NCBI RefSeq assembly: GCF_014873145.1
Contig: NZ_JADBEK010000001.1
Location: 12,214,001 to 12,278,000, forward strand
Length of the DNA stretch: 64,000 nt
DNA from: Nonomuraea angiospora
Lineage (GTDB): Bacteria > Actinomycetota > Actinomycetes > Streptosporangiales > Streptosporangiaceae
Direction: 5' to 3'
A program made the translations under genes and the position numbers. Positions 26,094 through 36,235 of this stretch are shown piece by piece (the first letter of the stretch is position 1; the number at the start of each line of letters is the position of its first letter). Below the pieces are notes generated by a model, which saw only the letters and a program-made list of their open reading frames with translations, was not told the origin of the DNA and did no database searches.

Positions 26094-27029
26094 TCAAGAG
26101 GTCACCTCGCCTTCGTGCCCCAGAGCGATGAGGGTCAGGTTGCGCAGTGATGGGGTCCCGGGAGTGAAGTAGTCGCTGTGACCGCCCGAGCCCACCGCGA
26201 AGACTCGAGCTCCGAACGATGGGTTCATAGGGTCGGTGCCGAAGCCCACGGGGCCGAGCTTGACCTTCGGCACGAACCTGATCCAGTCGTTCTTGCCGAG
26301 CCCTGCCCAGATCCGCAGCGGTGACACCCCTGCGCCTGTCACGGCTCCCTGAGCACCCTCCACGCTTGCCGGGCGCTGGGTGTCCAGCAAGTATGCCGTG
26401 CCGTGGGGGTCCGTCGGGTCTCTTGTGCCTTGGGTGGCATGTTCGCCTTTCATGCCAAGAGTCGTGTTTGCGGTTGGTGCGCTGAGGGTGACGGCTTCGG
26501 CGGTCTCCGCGTTGCGGGCCGGGTGGGTCAAGGCGGCGGCAGAGGGGGCGTCGAGGCCAGGGCTGCCGAAGATCGCGAGGTCGGTCACGGGTAAGCCGGG
26601 GACGGCTTTGGCGCACAGGACCGAGCCGTAGCTGTGGCACAGCAGTGCGATCGGGGCCGGGGTGCGTGAGTGGAGCTCCGTGACGGTGCGGCGCAGTGCG
26701 CGGGCGCCTTTGGCTGCTGCGTCGTTGGTGAGCGCGCCGAGGCTCAGCGTGGGTGGGGAGTCGTAGCCGAGCCATGCCACCGCCGCCAGCCGCTCGTGCG
26801 GGGCGAGCCGCGCGGCCTCCGCGAGCAGGGCCCTCGCCGCGCCTCCGGGGCGTTTTGTGCCGTCGTCGAACGTGGCGACCGTCGTGTCGGCACCGGGCAC
26901 GATGACCGCCACCCGGTCGGCGGCGGACAGGTCGCCGTAGACCCGCACCAGCCGTCCGCTCGGCTGCCCCGGCCACGCCGCGAGGGCCCCCACCGTCACG
27001 AGTCCTGCGAGGAGAAGGTTTCTGAGCAT
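26094..27029 (-). CDS. Secreted DUF1023-type alpha/beta hydrolase
   Basis: 311 residues. A short signal peptide (MLRNLLLAGLVTVGALAAWP) leads into the DUF1023 domain: VAVIVPGADT, the nucleophile elbow LCHSYGSVLC (GxSxG variant with Cys-His), an acidic residue after FGSPG, and the C-terminal GSGGHSDYF with the probable catalytic His. These proteins are actinobacterial and of unknown substrate. No clear ribosome site upstream of the ATG. It lies between repeat-rich gaps on both sides. Confidence 0.85.
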   Translation of the reverse strand: MLRNLLLAGLVTVGALAAWPGQPSGRLVRVYGDLSAADRVAVIVPGADTTVATFDDGTKRPGGAARALLAEAARLAPHERLAAVAWLGYDSPPTLSLGALTNDAAAKGARALRRTVTELHSRTPAPIALLCHSYGSVLCAKAVPGLPVTDLAIFGSPGLDAPSAAALTHPARNAETAEAVTLSAPTANTTLGMKGEHATQGTRDPTDPHGTAYLLDTQRPASVEGAQGAVTGAGVSPLRIWAGLGKNDWIRFVPKVKLGPVGFGTDPMNPSFGARVFAVGSGGHSDYFTPGTPSLRNLTLIALGHEGEVTS

Positions 27030-27339
27030 GCTGGGAACGTTACGGAGAGTGGCCTGGCGTTCGCGTCACCGCAGGGTTTGACCTTTTCCGTAGTACTGGA
27101 GGGGGACGCGGGGCTACGGCGCGTGCTCGGCGTTGGCTCGGGTGCGGGCTGCCGACAAACCATCCCGGGTGGGTGCGTCATGCTCCACGCCCCGGCCCTT
27201 CGCAGATCATGCCAAGGGGGTGCCCCACAACGCCGCCGCCGCCCTGCCCAAGGTGCCCATCGCCCCAGCTCGGTTAGGCGAGATCATCTTGGGGCCGCGT
27301 GGGGGCGACGCGTCGTGAATGTCCGGAGAGCGGCGGATG
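27030..27339. other. Gap without a recognisable gene
   Basis: 310 bp upstream of the DUF1023 gene. It should contain that gene's promoter, but no convincing -35/-10 pair was found. Short open frames here lack ribosome sites and resemble no family. Confidence 0.5.
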
Positions 27340-27815
27340 CCACGGCTCTGCTGTTACGACCCGGCTGGGGATGGGTTGGTGCTGTGTGGCTTGGCGGTCT
27401 GTGTGGGTGCGGGCGGGGGACGCTGTTGGCCCGGCGGCTACGACCTGGCCCGGGGCGGGTTGAGGCTGTGGGGTGGTGGCGGGCTGTGCGGGTGGTGGCG
27501 GGAGATGTCGCCGGTTTACGGCTACGGCCTGGCCGGGGGCGGGTTGGGCGCTGTGGGGTGGTGCGTGGTGGGCTGTGCGGGTGGTGGCAGGAGATGCCGC
27601 CGGTTTACGGCTACGGCCTGGCCGGGGGCGGGTTGGGCGCTGTGGGGTGGTGCGTGGTGGGCTGTGCGGGTGGTGGCAGGAGATGCCGTCGGTTTACGAC
27701 TACGGCCTGACGGAGGTGGGTTGGGTGCTGTGTGTGGTGGTGGTCTGCCTGGATGGGGGGCGGGTGGAGATGCTGTTGGGCGTCGGCTGCGACCTGGCCG
27801 GCTGGGGTAGGTAAT
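27340..27815. repeat. Tandem array, 84-89-bp unit
   Basis: The landmark GGTTTACGGCTACGGCCTGG recurs at 27513 and 27602, and in changed form at 27691 (89-bp steps); worn copies with GGCTACGACCTGG are at 27436 and 27352 (84-bp steps). Each unit continues into GGGTTGGGCGCTGTGG and GGGCTGTGCGGGTGGTGG. Because 89 is not a multiple of three, all frames rotate through the array, so it is not a coding repeat. The following 27816-27926 holds nothing clear. Confidence 0.8.
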
Positions 27816-27926
27816 GCTGGGCGTTGTGTACGGCGATGGCCCGTGTATGTACTCGCAAGAGACCATCGGTCCACGACCCCGAGCTGGCAGCGGGTCATGG
27901 AGTTCCGCTCGCCCCGCCCCCGGTCC

Positions 27927-29288
27927 TCAGCGGGTGTAGCGGTGCTTGGCGCCCGGGGGGAAGTACTCGGGGTCGCCGGACTCCCGGAGCCGGATGAACG
28001 GCACCTGCTGCGGTACGGGCACATAGTTGGCGAACTCGCTGTTCAGCCGCCGCAGCTGGGCCAGGATCGACCCGCCCACGGCCTGGGCGATCTCGTCGGT
28101 CGGTTTCTCGCCGGGCATCAGCTCCACCGTGATCGTCAGGTGCCGGTCCCGGTTGGCGTCCTCCACCACCTCCATCACGAACTTTCCGGTGACCGAGCCG
28201 CTGACCTCCGGCTGTTCCAGGCCGACCGCGATGTTCTCCGGGTAGACGTTCGCGCCGTAGTAGGACACGGTGAAGTGGCTGCGGCCGAAGACGTACACGA
28301 ACGGCCGCTGCGGCCCCTCGGCCTCCGGCGAGAAGCCGTGCTGCCGGACGAAGCCCAGCATGTCCTCGTACGGCACCACGCCGCCCTCGTCGGCGATGTG
28401 GTAGCGGATGAGCGGGATGCCGTTGTCGCCGGAGAAGAGCAGGGTGCCCTCGTGCTCCTCGAAGAAGCGGACCTGCGGGTCGTACTGGATGAGCGTCGGA
28501 AGCCTGGACTCACCGAACAGTTCCCTGGCCGTGTCCGGGCGCGTGGACAGGAAGCGGCGGATCTCGACGGACAGCGGGGTCTCGTTGCCCAGGACGCCCG
28601 CGTCGGCGGTGCCGTACAGGGAGGCGATGCCCCGGACGGGGTCCACGATGCCCGCCCGCCGTGCGACGAGCGTGCGCCACTCCTCGCTGAACACCTCGCC
28701 GGCCGTGACGAGCCTGATGTTCCAGTCGGCCCAGGGGAGGTCCTCGGTGTCGATGACGTTCTTGAGGAACGGCGGGTAGCCCAGGAGCACGACCTGGTCG
28801 AAGTGGGGCGCCAGCTCGGGGATGACCCGCAGGATCTCCCTCCGGTCGGTGCCGGGGGCGACCACGGTGATCGGGTAGCCGCGTTCGGCCAGGTGACGGC
28901 AGCAGTTGACGGTGAACAGGCCGCCGACCCAGGTGCCCAGGGCGAAGCAGACGACGGCGAGGGTACGGCGCTCGCGGGCGTCAAAGGAGTCCCTGAAGAC
29001 CTCCTCGAAACGGGCGGCGATCACTCGCTCGTCCGCCGCCGAGCGTGGCCAGAAGGACGGGACGCCGGTCGAGCCGGAGGACACAGCGATGATGTCCCCG
29101 ATCGTGCCGTTCCTGCACAGGTCGGGGAGGGGATGGCGGTGGGTGTAGGTCTCCTTGGACGTCATCGGCAGCCCGACGAAATCCTGAAATGTCGTGACCT
29201 GCTCGGGGTTGATGTGGTTCTCCGCCAGAAAGGCCCTGTAGGCGGGAACAGTCGCCGCCACCTGATGGAAGAGCTCAACCGGGTCCAT
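27927..29288 (-). CDS. Phenylacetate-CoA-ligase-like AMP-forming enzyme
   Basis: 453 residues, the size of PaaK-type adenylate-forming ligases. The P-loop-like motif is AVSSGSTGVPSFWPRS, an aromatic-acid/ATP region is LYGTADAGVLG, and the hinge/C-terminal part has YHIADEGGVVPYED and VFGRSHFTVSYYGANVYPENI. These activate an aryl or other carboxylate to an acyl-AMP and then CoA thioester. The ATG at 29288 is chosen at the start of homology-like sequence; an in-frame upstream ATG begins inside the 35-bp repeat array. No pathway genes adjoin it. Confidence 0.85.
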   Translation of the reverse strand: MDPVELFHQVAATVPAYRAFLAENHINPEQVTTFQDFVGLPMTSKETYTHRHPLPDLCRNGTIGDIIAVSSGSTGVPSFWPRSAADERVIAARFEEVFRDSFDARERRTLAVVCFALGTWVGGLFTVNCCRHLAERGYPITVVAPGTDRREILRVIPELAPHFDQVVLLGYPPFLKNVIDTEDLPWADWNIRLVTAGEVFSEEWRTLVARRAGIVDPVRGIASLYGTADAGVLGNETPLSVEIRRFLSTRPDTARELFGESRLPTLIQYDPQVRFFEEHEGTLLFSGDNGIPLIRYHIADEGGVVPYEDMLGFVRQHGFSPEAEGPQRPFVYVFGRSHFTVSYYGANVYPENIAVGLEQPEVSGSVTGKFVMEVVEDANRDRHLTITVELMPGEKPTDEIAQAVGGSILAQLRRLNSEFANYVPVPQQVPFIRLRESGDPEYFPPGAKHRYTR

Positions 29289-29324
29289 CAGCCGACTGTA
29301 CGGCGGCGGCCCGTGAAGGGGAAC

Positions 29325-29510
29325 GGGGCCGCGCAGGCACCACCCCGGGGTCATTTACCGGGGCCACGCAGGCACCGCTCCGGGGTCATTTACCGGGGCC
29401 GCGCAGGCACCGCTCCGGGGTCATTCGCCGGGGCCGCGCAGGCACTGCCCCGGGGTCATTCACCGGGGCCGCGCAGGCATCGCGCCCGGGGTCATTCGCC
29501 GGGGCGGACC
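29325..29510. repeat. Tandem array, 35-bp unit copying the 3' end of a response-regulator gene
   Basis: The unit GGGGCCGCGCAGGCACCGCT continues to CCGGGGTCATT(T/C)(A/G)CC and starts at 29325, 29360, 29395, 29430 and 29465 (exactly 35 bp), with a sixth partial copy at 29501. The segment GTCATTCGCCGGGGC of the last copy is the end and stop codon of the response regulator gene (29492). As with the heme oxygenase array, a gene's last codons and stop are tandemly repeated just downstream. Each copy also contains ATGA on the minus strand. Confidence 0.88.
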
Positions 29511-30148
29511 AGGCCGGTCTCGTAGGCGAAGACGATCGCCTGGGCGCGGTCGCGCAGGCCGAGCTTCATCAGCACCCGCCCGACGTGCGTCTTGACCGTC
29601 TGCTCCGCCACGAACAGCTTCTCCGCGATCTCCTGGTTGGACAGCGCCTGCGCGACCAGCGTCAGCACCTCCGTCTCGCGCTCGGTGAGCTCGGCCGGTC
29701 GCCTGCCCGCCACCGGTCGCGGCGCGCCCAGCTTGGCGAACTCGTGGATGAGCCGCTTGGTGACCGCCGGGGCGATGAGCGCCTCCCCGGCCGCGACCAC
29801 CCGCACCGCCTCCGCGAGTTGGGCGGCGGAGGCGTCCTTGAGCAGGAACCCGCTGGCCCCGGCCCGCAACGCCTCGTAGACGTAGTCGTCGAGGTCGAAC
29901 GTCGTCAGGATGAGCACCTTCGGCGTCCCGCCCCGCGACAGGAGCTCCCTGGTCGCCTCCAGGCCGTTCATGACCGGCATGCGCACGTCCATGAGCACCA
30001 CGTCGGGCCGCAGCGCCGAGGCCCGCTCCACGGCCTCCCGCCCGTTGGCCGCCTCGCCCACGACCTCGATGTCCGGCTGCCCGCTCAGGAACACGGTGAA
30101 CCCCGTGCGCACCATCCCCTGGTCGTCCGCGATCAGAACCCGGATCAA
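29492..30148 (-). CDS. NarL/FixJ-family response regulator
   Basis: 218 residues. Receiver: IADDQGMV acidic pocket, phospho-acceptor in VVLMDVRMPVMNG (about residue 53), Thr in ILTTFD and Lys in FLLKDAS. Then a LuxR-type HTH: LTERETEVLTLVAQALSNQEIAEKLFV (landmarks LTERE and VKTHV). The start is a TTG at 30148 preceded by GGAGAGGGAGAGGG; no ATG or GTG is available at the right place. It begins 19 bp after the kinase stop, so the two are one operon. Its 3' end is duplicated in the 35-bp repeat array. Confidence 0.92.
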   Translation of the reverse strand: MIRVLIADDQGMVRTGFTVFLSGQPDIEVVGEAANGREAVERASALRPDVVLMDVRMPVMNGLEATRELLSRGGTPKVLILTTFDLDDYVYEALRAGASGFLLKDASAAQLAEAVRVVAAGEALIAPAVTKRLIHEFAKLGAPRPVAGRRPAELTERETEVLTLVAQALSNQEIAEKLFVAEQTVKTHVGRVLMKLGLRDRAQAIVFAYETGLVRPGE

Positions 30149-30167
30149 GCCCTCTCCCTCTCCGTGG

Positions 30168-32009
30168 TCATCCGACGTCGTCCCCTGTGACGAATCCCCG
30201 GGGGCGCTCGTGGGTCTTCTCGCCGGCGTCGGTGACGGGCAGCGTGGCGCGTACCTCGAAGCCTCCGCCCGCCACGGGACCGGCGTCGAGCGTGCCGCCG
30301 AGCAGCGTCGCCCGTTCGCGCATGCCCGCCACTCCGTGACCCGCGCCGGGCCCCGCGCCGGGCGCGGCGCTCGGGCCGTTGGCGACGCGCAGCCGCAGCT
30401 CACCCCGTCGGTGCGCGACGTCCAGCGCCACCGTCGAGCCGGGCGCGTGCCGCATCGCGTTGCTGAGCGACTCCTGCACGATCCGGTACGCCGACAGCCC
30501 CACGGCCGGAGGCAGCCGGTCGAGCGGTCCGGCGCGCTTGACGAGCACGGCCAGCCCGGCGGCCCGGGCGTTGGAGACCAGCTCGTCGAGCCGGTCGAGC
30601 CCGGGCTGAGGGGCGGTGTCGACGCGTCCGTCCTGATCGCGCAGCACGCCGAGGACCTGGCGCAGCTCGGCGATCGCCTCCAGCGACAGCGCCCGGATCT
30701 CCGCCAGCCCCGCCTCCAGCTGGGCGGGGTCGCCCCTGGCCTTGAGCGGCACGGCCTCCGCCTGGATCGCGATCACCGACATGTGGTGCGCGACCACGTC
30801 GTGCAGCTCCCTGGCGATGCGGGCCCGCTCCGCCAGCACCGCCTGCGCGCTCTCGGCCTGCCGGGTGCGCCGCTCCTCCGTCTTCAGCTTCGCCGTGGCG
30901 GAACGGCGGACCCGGACGTTGTAGCCGAACAGCACCGCCACCGACACGACGACCATGGCGACCGGCATCGAGTTGGGGTCGATGATCCACGTGGCCAGGA
31001 GCATGACGACCCAGACGGCCACCGTGATCCGCCGGTCGCAGCGCACGGCCACGGAGTAGAGGACCAGTAGCTGGGAGACGATCAGCCACGTCGTGTACGG
31101 CATCCCGCCGTCAGACAACCCGACCGTCCTGGTGACCCCGACGGCCACCGGCATCAGCGCGATCGACACCCGCCAGGCCGCCAGCGGCCACCGGTCGCGC
31201 AGGGCGATGGGCAGCCCGACCGCCACGGCGGTGAGGTAGACGAAGCCGTCCCAGATCGGCCCTCGTCCGTCCGGGCCGGGCGGTGGGCCGGAGATCCACG
31301 ACCGCACCGTGCTCTGCGTCTGCATGTAGAGCAGCAGCGCCAGTATCAGCTCCGCCACCTGGACGAGGCTGATCGTGGAGACCGGGACGAGCGGCCTGAG
31401 CCACTGCGGCACCCCGAACGCCAGCCGCCGCGCCTTCGGCGGCGGATCGGCGTCACCCTGGAAGAAGGCGAGCCCGAACGCCCCCGGGACGGCGCGCACG
31501 GCCCGCCCCGCCCACGCCCCGACCCGCCCGAAGAACCCCAGTCCGCCGCCGCCGCCGCTCCTTTGGCCGCTGCTCCGTTCGCCGCTGCTCCGTCCGCCGA
31601 GGCTTCGTTGGGCGTCGCTCGGTTCGCCATCGGTCCTTTGGTCGCCGCTCCGTTCGCCATCCCTCCGTTGGCCGTCGCTCGGTTCGCCGTCGCTTCGTTG
31701 GCCGCCGCTTCGTTCGCCATCCCTCCGTTGGCCGTCGCTCGGTTCGCCGTCGCTTCGTTGGCCGCCGCTTCGTTCGCCGTCCGTGCTGGGCTGTGGCCGG
31801 CCGGTCCGCTCGCTCGGACGCTCCCCGCCATCCCACCCCCGAGCCGCCGCGTCATCGTCGTGCGGCGTGGATGCCGCCTCATCGCCGCCCCCGCCTGGCG
31901 AACCCGCCCACTCCTCGCCGGACGCGCGACGGCGGCGGCTGAGGAAGCGGCGGCGGGGGACGGAGATCACCTGGTCAAGGGTACGGGCGCGCGCCTCGCT
32001 GGGCGTCAC
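30168..32009 (-). CDS. NarL-type sensor histidine kinase with a long disordered repetitive N terminus
   Basis: 613 residues, about 200 longer than usual for this class. The first ~165 residues are charged and low-complexity, with a 20-residue unit (DGERSGGQRSDGEPSDGQRR) in three copies at about 77-136. A membrane block of about five helices follows (about 210-350), then the HisKA_3 dimerisation domain with the phospho-acceptor in ARELHDVVAHHMSV (about residue 405) and a shortened HATPase (YRIVQESLSNAMRHA, then GHGVAGMRERA). The GTG at 32009 has only a weak ribosome site; a later start is possible but would have to lie within low-complexity sequence. Confidence 0.85.
   Translation of the reverse strand: MTPSEARARTLDQVISVPRRRFLSRRRRASGEEWAGSPGGGGDEAASTPHDDDAAARGWDGGERPSERTGRPQPSTDGERSGGQRSDGEPSDGQRRDGERSGGQRSDGEPSDGQRRDGERSGDQRTDGEPSDAQRSLGGRSSGERSSGQRSGGGGGLGFFGRVGAWAGRAVRAVPGAFGLAFFQGDADPPPKARRLAFGVPQWLRPLVPVSTISLVQVAELILALLLYMQTQSTVRSWISGPPPGPDGRGPIWDGFVYLTAVAVGLPIALRDRWPLAAWRVSIALMPVAVGVTRTVGLSDGGMPYTTWLIVSQLLVLYSVAVRCDRRITVAVWVVMLLATWIIDPNSMPVAMVVVSVAVLFGYNVRVRRSATAKLKTEERRTRQAESAQAVLAERARIARELHDVVAHHMSVIAIQAEAVPLKARGDPAQLEAGLAEIRALSLEAIAELRQVLGVLRDQDGRVDTAPQPGLDRLDELVSNARAAGLAVLVKRAGPLDRLPPAVGLSAYRIVQESLSNAMRHAPGSTVALDVAHRRGELRLRVANGPSAAPGAGPGAGHGVAGMRERATLLGGTLDAGPVAGGGFEVRATLPVTDAGEKTHERPRGFVTGDDVG
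31605..31790. repeat. In-frame 60-bp tandem repeat inside the kinase gene
   Basis: Three copies of a 60-bp unit with exact 60-bp spacing (31681-31740 is nearly identical to 31741-31790 and to the end of the preceding copy). They encode the 20-residue Gly/Glu/Arg/Ser repeat of the kinase N terminus. As a multiple of three, copy-number change would not break the frame. Confidence 0.85.
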
Positions 32010-32113
32010 CCCAGGGTTTGATCCCGCACGTCCCCCTCAGGTATCGCTTACACAATTACGATCGCCGTGAGCGAACATCGGCAAGAGAGGGAACAACGAA
32101 GGGCTCCAATGAA

Positions 32114-32132
32114 TTGAGTCGGTATAACTCAA
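32114..32132 (+). promoter_or_regulatory. HAIR box (HspR operator) upstream of lon
   Basis: TTGAGT-CGGTATA-ACTCAA: two perfect 6-bp arms with a 7-bp spacer, 16 bp before the lon ATG. The HspR-associated inverted repeat consensus is CTTGAGT-N7-ACTCAAG; only the outermost base of each arm differs. HspR is the repressor of the dnaK/clpB/lon heat-shock regulon in streptomycetes. Confidence 0.85.
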
Positions 32133-32147
32133 CCCTTTGGAGTTCGC

Positions 32148-34505
<2,358 letters not shown>

Positions 34506-34516
34506 TTGGGGCATAA

Positions 34517-34558
34517 ATGGGCGAATCATTCAGTCGTTTGACTGGATGATTCGCCCAT
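34517..34558 (+). terminator. Long hairpin downstream of lon
   Basis: ATGGGCGAATCATTCAGTC (34517-34535) pairs with GACTGGATGATTCGCCCAT (34540-34558) over 19 bp with one mismatch, loop GTTT. It begins 12 bp after the lon stop and ends 15 bp before the fic start, so it should end the lon transcript. It contains an ATG (34546) in the fic frame that is unlikely to be used. Confidence 0.8.
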
Positions 34559-34572
34559 GCTGTCATGAGGGC

Positions 34573-35700
34573 ATGTTGTACGAGACCCCGGCGCTGGAGC
34601 CCGTGGACAAAGCAGTCCTCGAGGAGATCGAGGAGATGCGGCGCGACCTGAAGTACCGGCTCGCCGAGACGCACCGGTGGGACGGGCAGCTGCGCAGGCA
34701 GCTGCAGGCTCGGGCGATCCAGGGCTCCAACTCGATCGAGGGCTACCAGGCCGGCGTCGAGGACATCCAGTCGATCATGGCGGGGGAGGAGCCGCTGGAG
34801 ACGTCGGCGCCGGTGGCCCAGGAGATCGCGGGATACCAGCAGGCGATGACCTACATCCAGGTGCTGTCGCGGGCGCCGGTGTTCCGCTACGACGCCGGGA
34901 TGCTCAACGCGCTCAACTTCATGGTCATCGGTCACCATCGCAACAAGGGGCCGGGCGTCATCCGGCCGGGAGCCGTCTTCATCCGTGACTCCGACACGGG
35001 GGAGGTCGTCTACGAGGGGCCCGACGTCGAGCTGGTCCCCGGTGCGATGAACGAGCTGGTCACCTGGCTGAACGAGGGCGACCTCGACGTCCCCGGCTAT
35101 GTCCGGGCGGCCATGGCCCACTTCAACCTCGTCAAGATCCACCCATGGCGTGACGGCAACGGCCGGATGTCCCGGGCGCTGCAGACGCTCGTCCTCGGCC
35201 GGGAGCAGATCCTTCTGCCCGAGTTCTGCTCCATCGAGGAGTGGCTCGGCCAGCAGCGCGTCACCCTCGACTACTACGACGTGCTGGGTGAGGTCGGAGG
35301 GCGGCGATGGGGCCCCCACGGGGACACGCTGCCGTGGGTGCGGTTCTGCTTGAGGGCGCATCACATGCAGGCTCAGCGGGTCCGCCAGCGCCTGGTCGAA
35401 GCCGGAGAGATCTGGATGCTCCTGGGGGAGCAGATCGACGCCGACGGGCTCAACAGCCGCACCGTCTCCGCGCTCTACGAGGTCTTCGTCAACAGGCGGC
35501 TGCGCAGGAGCCGCTACCAGTCCGACGAGGGCCTCAGCCAGGGGCAGGCCGCGCGTGACCTGCGCGATCTGGCCGCCAAGGGCTGGCTGCGGCCGTACGG
35601 CGAGACCAAGGGCCGCTTCTACGCCCCGGGGCCGCGCATGGAGCGGATCAAGGCCGACTTCGCCGAGCGCGTCACCCCGCTGCGCGACCCGTACCGCTAG
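34573..35700 (+). CDS. Fic-family AMPylase with built-in inhibitory helix (class II)
   Basis: 375 residues. Fic domains move AMP (or another nucleotide part) from ATP onto a hydroxyl of a target protein. The active loop is HPWRDGNGRMSR near residue 195, matching HxFx(D/E)GNGRxxR with Trp in place of Phe. Near residue 49 the sequence SNSIEG fits the (S/T)xxxE(G/N) inhibitory motif, which places it in class II, where the helix lies N-terminal to the Fic core. A C-terminal winged-helix-like part (SRTVSALYEVFVNRRL, QAARDLRDLAAKGWLRP) follows. No antitoxin gene is adjacent, as expected for this class. The stop interlocks with that of the convergent marR. Confidence 0.9.
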   Translation: MLYETPALEPVDKAVLEEIEEMRRDLKYRLAETHRWDGQLRRQLQARAIQGSNSIEGYQAGVEDIQSIMAGEEPLETSAPVAQEIAGYQQAMTYIQVLSRAPVFRYDAGMLNALNFMVIGHHRNKGPGVIRPGAVFIRDSDTGEVVYEGPDVELVPGAMNELVTWLNEGDLDVPGYVRAAMAHFNLVKIHPWRDGNGRMSRALQTLVLGREQILLPEFCSIEEWLGQQRVTLDYYDVLGEVGGRRWGPHGDTLPWVRFCLRAHHMQAQRVRQRLVEAGEIWMLLGEQIDADGLNSRTVSALYEVFVNRRLRRSRYQSDEGLSQGQAARDLRDLAAKGWLRPYGETKGRFYAPGPRMERIKADFAERVTPLRDPYR

Positions 35701-36125
35701 GTCTGGAGCTGTTCGAGCAGGTCGGCGGCCACCGCCAGGATGCGGCACTCGGCGGGGGTGAGCTTGCCGGCCATGGCCTCGGCCAGCCACAGATCCGTGG
35801 TGCCGACCTGCCGGGTGAGCGCCGCCGTGCCCTCCTCCGTGAGGACGATGTGGTGCCTGCGGCGGTCGCTCTCGCCGCGCGAGCGGCGGATCAGGCCCTG
35901 CTCCTCCAGCGAGGCGAGCACGCGGGTGACGGACTGGGGCTGGAGATGCTCGGCGGCGGCCAGCTCGCCCGCCGTCATCGCGCCGCGCCGGTGCAGGTGG
36001 CCCAGCAGGGAGAGCGCCAGGCGGCCGAGGCCGTGCGCGGGGCGCTCGTCGCGCAGCCGCCGCGCCAGGCCGATGGTCGCCCGGCGGAGCGTCACGGCTG
36101 TCGCCCTCAGTTCCTCGTCGTCCAT
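35697..36125 (-). CDS. MarR-family transcriptional regulator
   Basis: 142 residues. Winged helix-turn-helix with AGELAAAEHLQPQSVTRVL as recognition helix region and RSRGESDRRRHHIVLTEEG as wing, the MarR hallmark (DRR...LTxxG). The ATG at 36125 fits the family length. It faces the FUSC transporter gene divergently across 110 bp that contain a perfect palindrome, so it probably represses that transporter and itself. MarR proteins usually respond to phenolic compounds. Confidence 0.9.
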   Translation of the reverse strand: MDDEELRATAVTLRRATIGLARRLRDERPAHGLGRLALSLLGHLHRRGAMTAGELAAAEHLQPQSVTRVLASLEEQGLIRRSRGESDRRRHHIVLTEEGTAALTRQVGTTDLWLAEAMAGKLTPAECRILAVAADLLEQLQT

Positions 36126-36184
36126 GATTATTACGATAACACTTACTAATTCATCGGCATTTAACGACAAAATTGCGAAACTTA

Positions 36185-36199
36185 CTACGCAATGCGTAG
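36185..36199. promoter_or_regulatory. Palindrome in the marR-FUSC divergent promoter region
   Basis: CTACGCA-A-TGCGTAG, a perfect 15-bp palindrome, 60 bp from marR and 37 bp from the FUSC start, in an AT-richer stretch. Size and place fit a MarR operator. Confidence 0.5.
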
Positions 36200-36235
36200 G
36201 AAGGTGAGGTAGGCTCCCGCGTCGGGAGGTGCCGC

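Noticed and set aside
27319..27810. Gly/Trp-rich plus-strand ORF of 163 codons
   Set aside because: It is the translation of the 89-bp array, whose period rotates the frame; no ribosome site or family resemblance.
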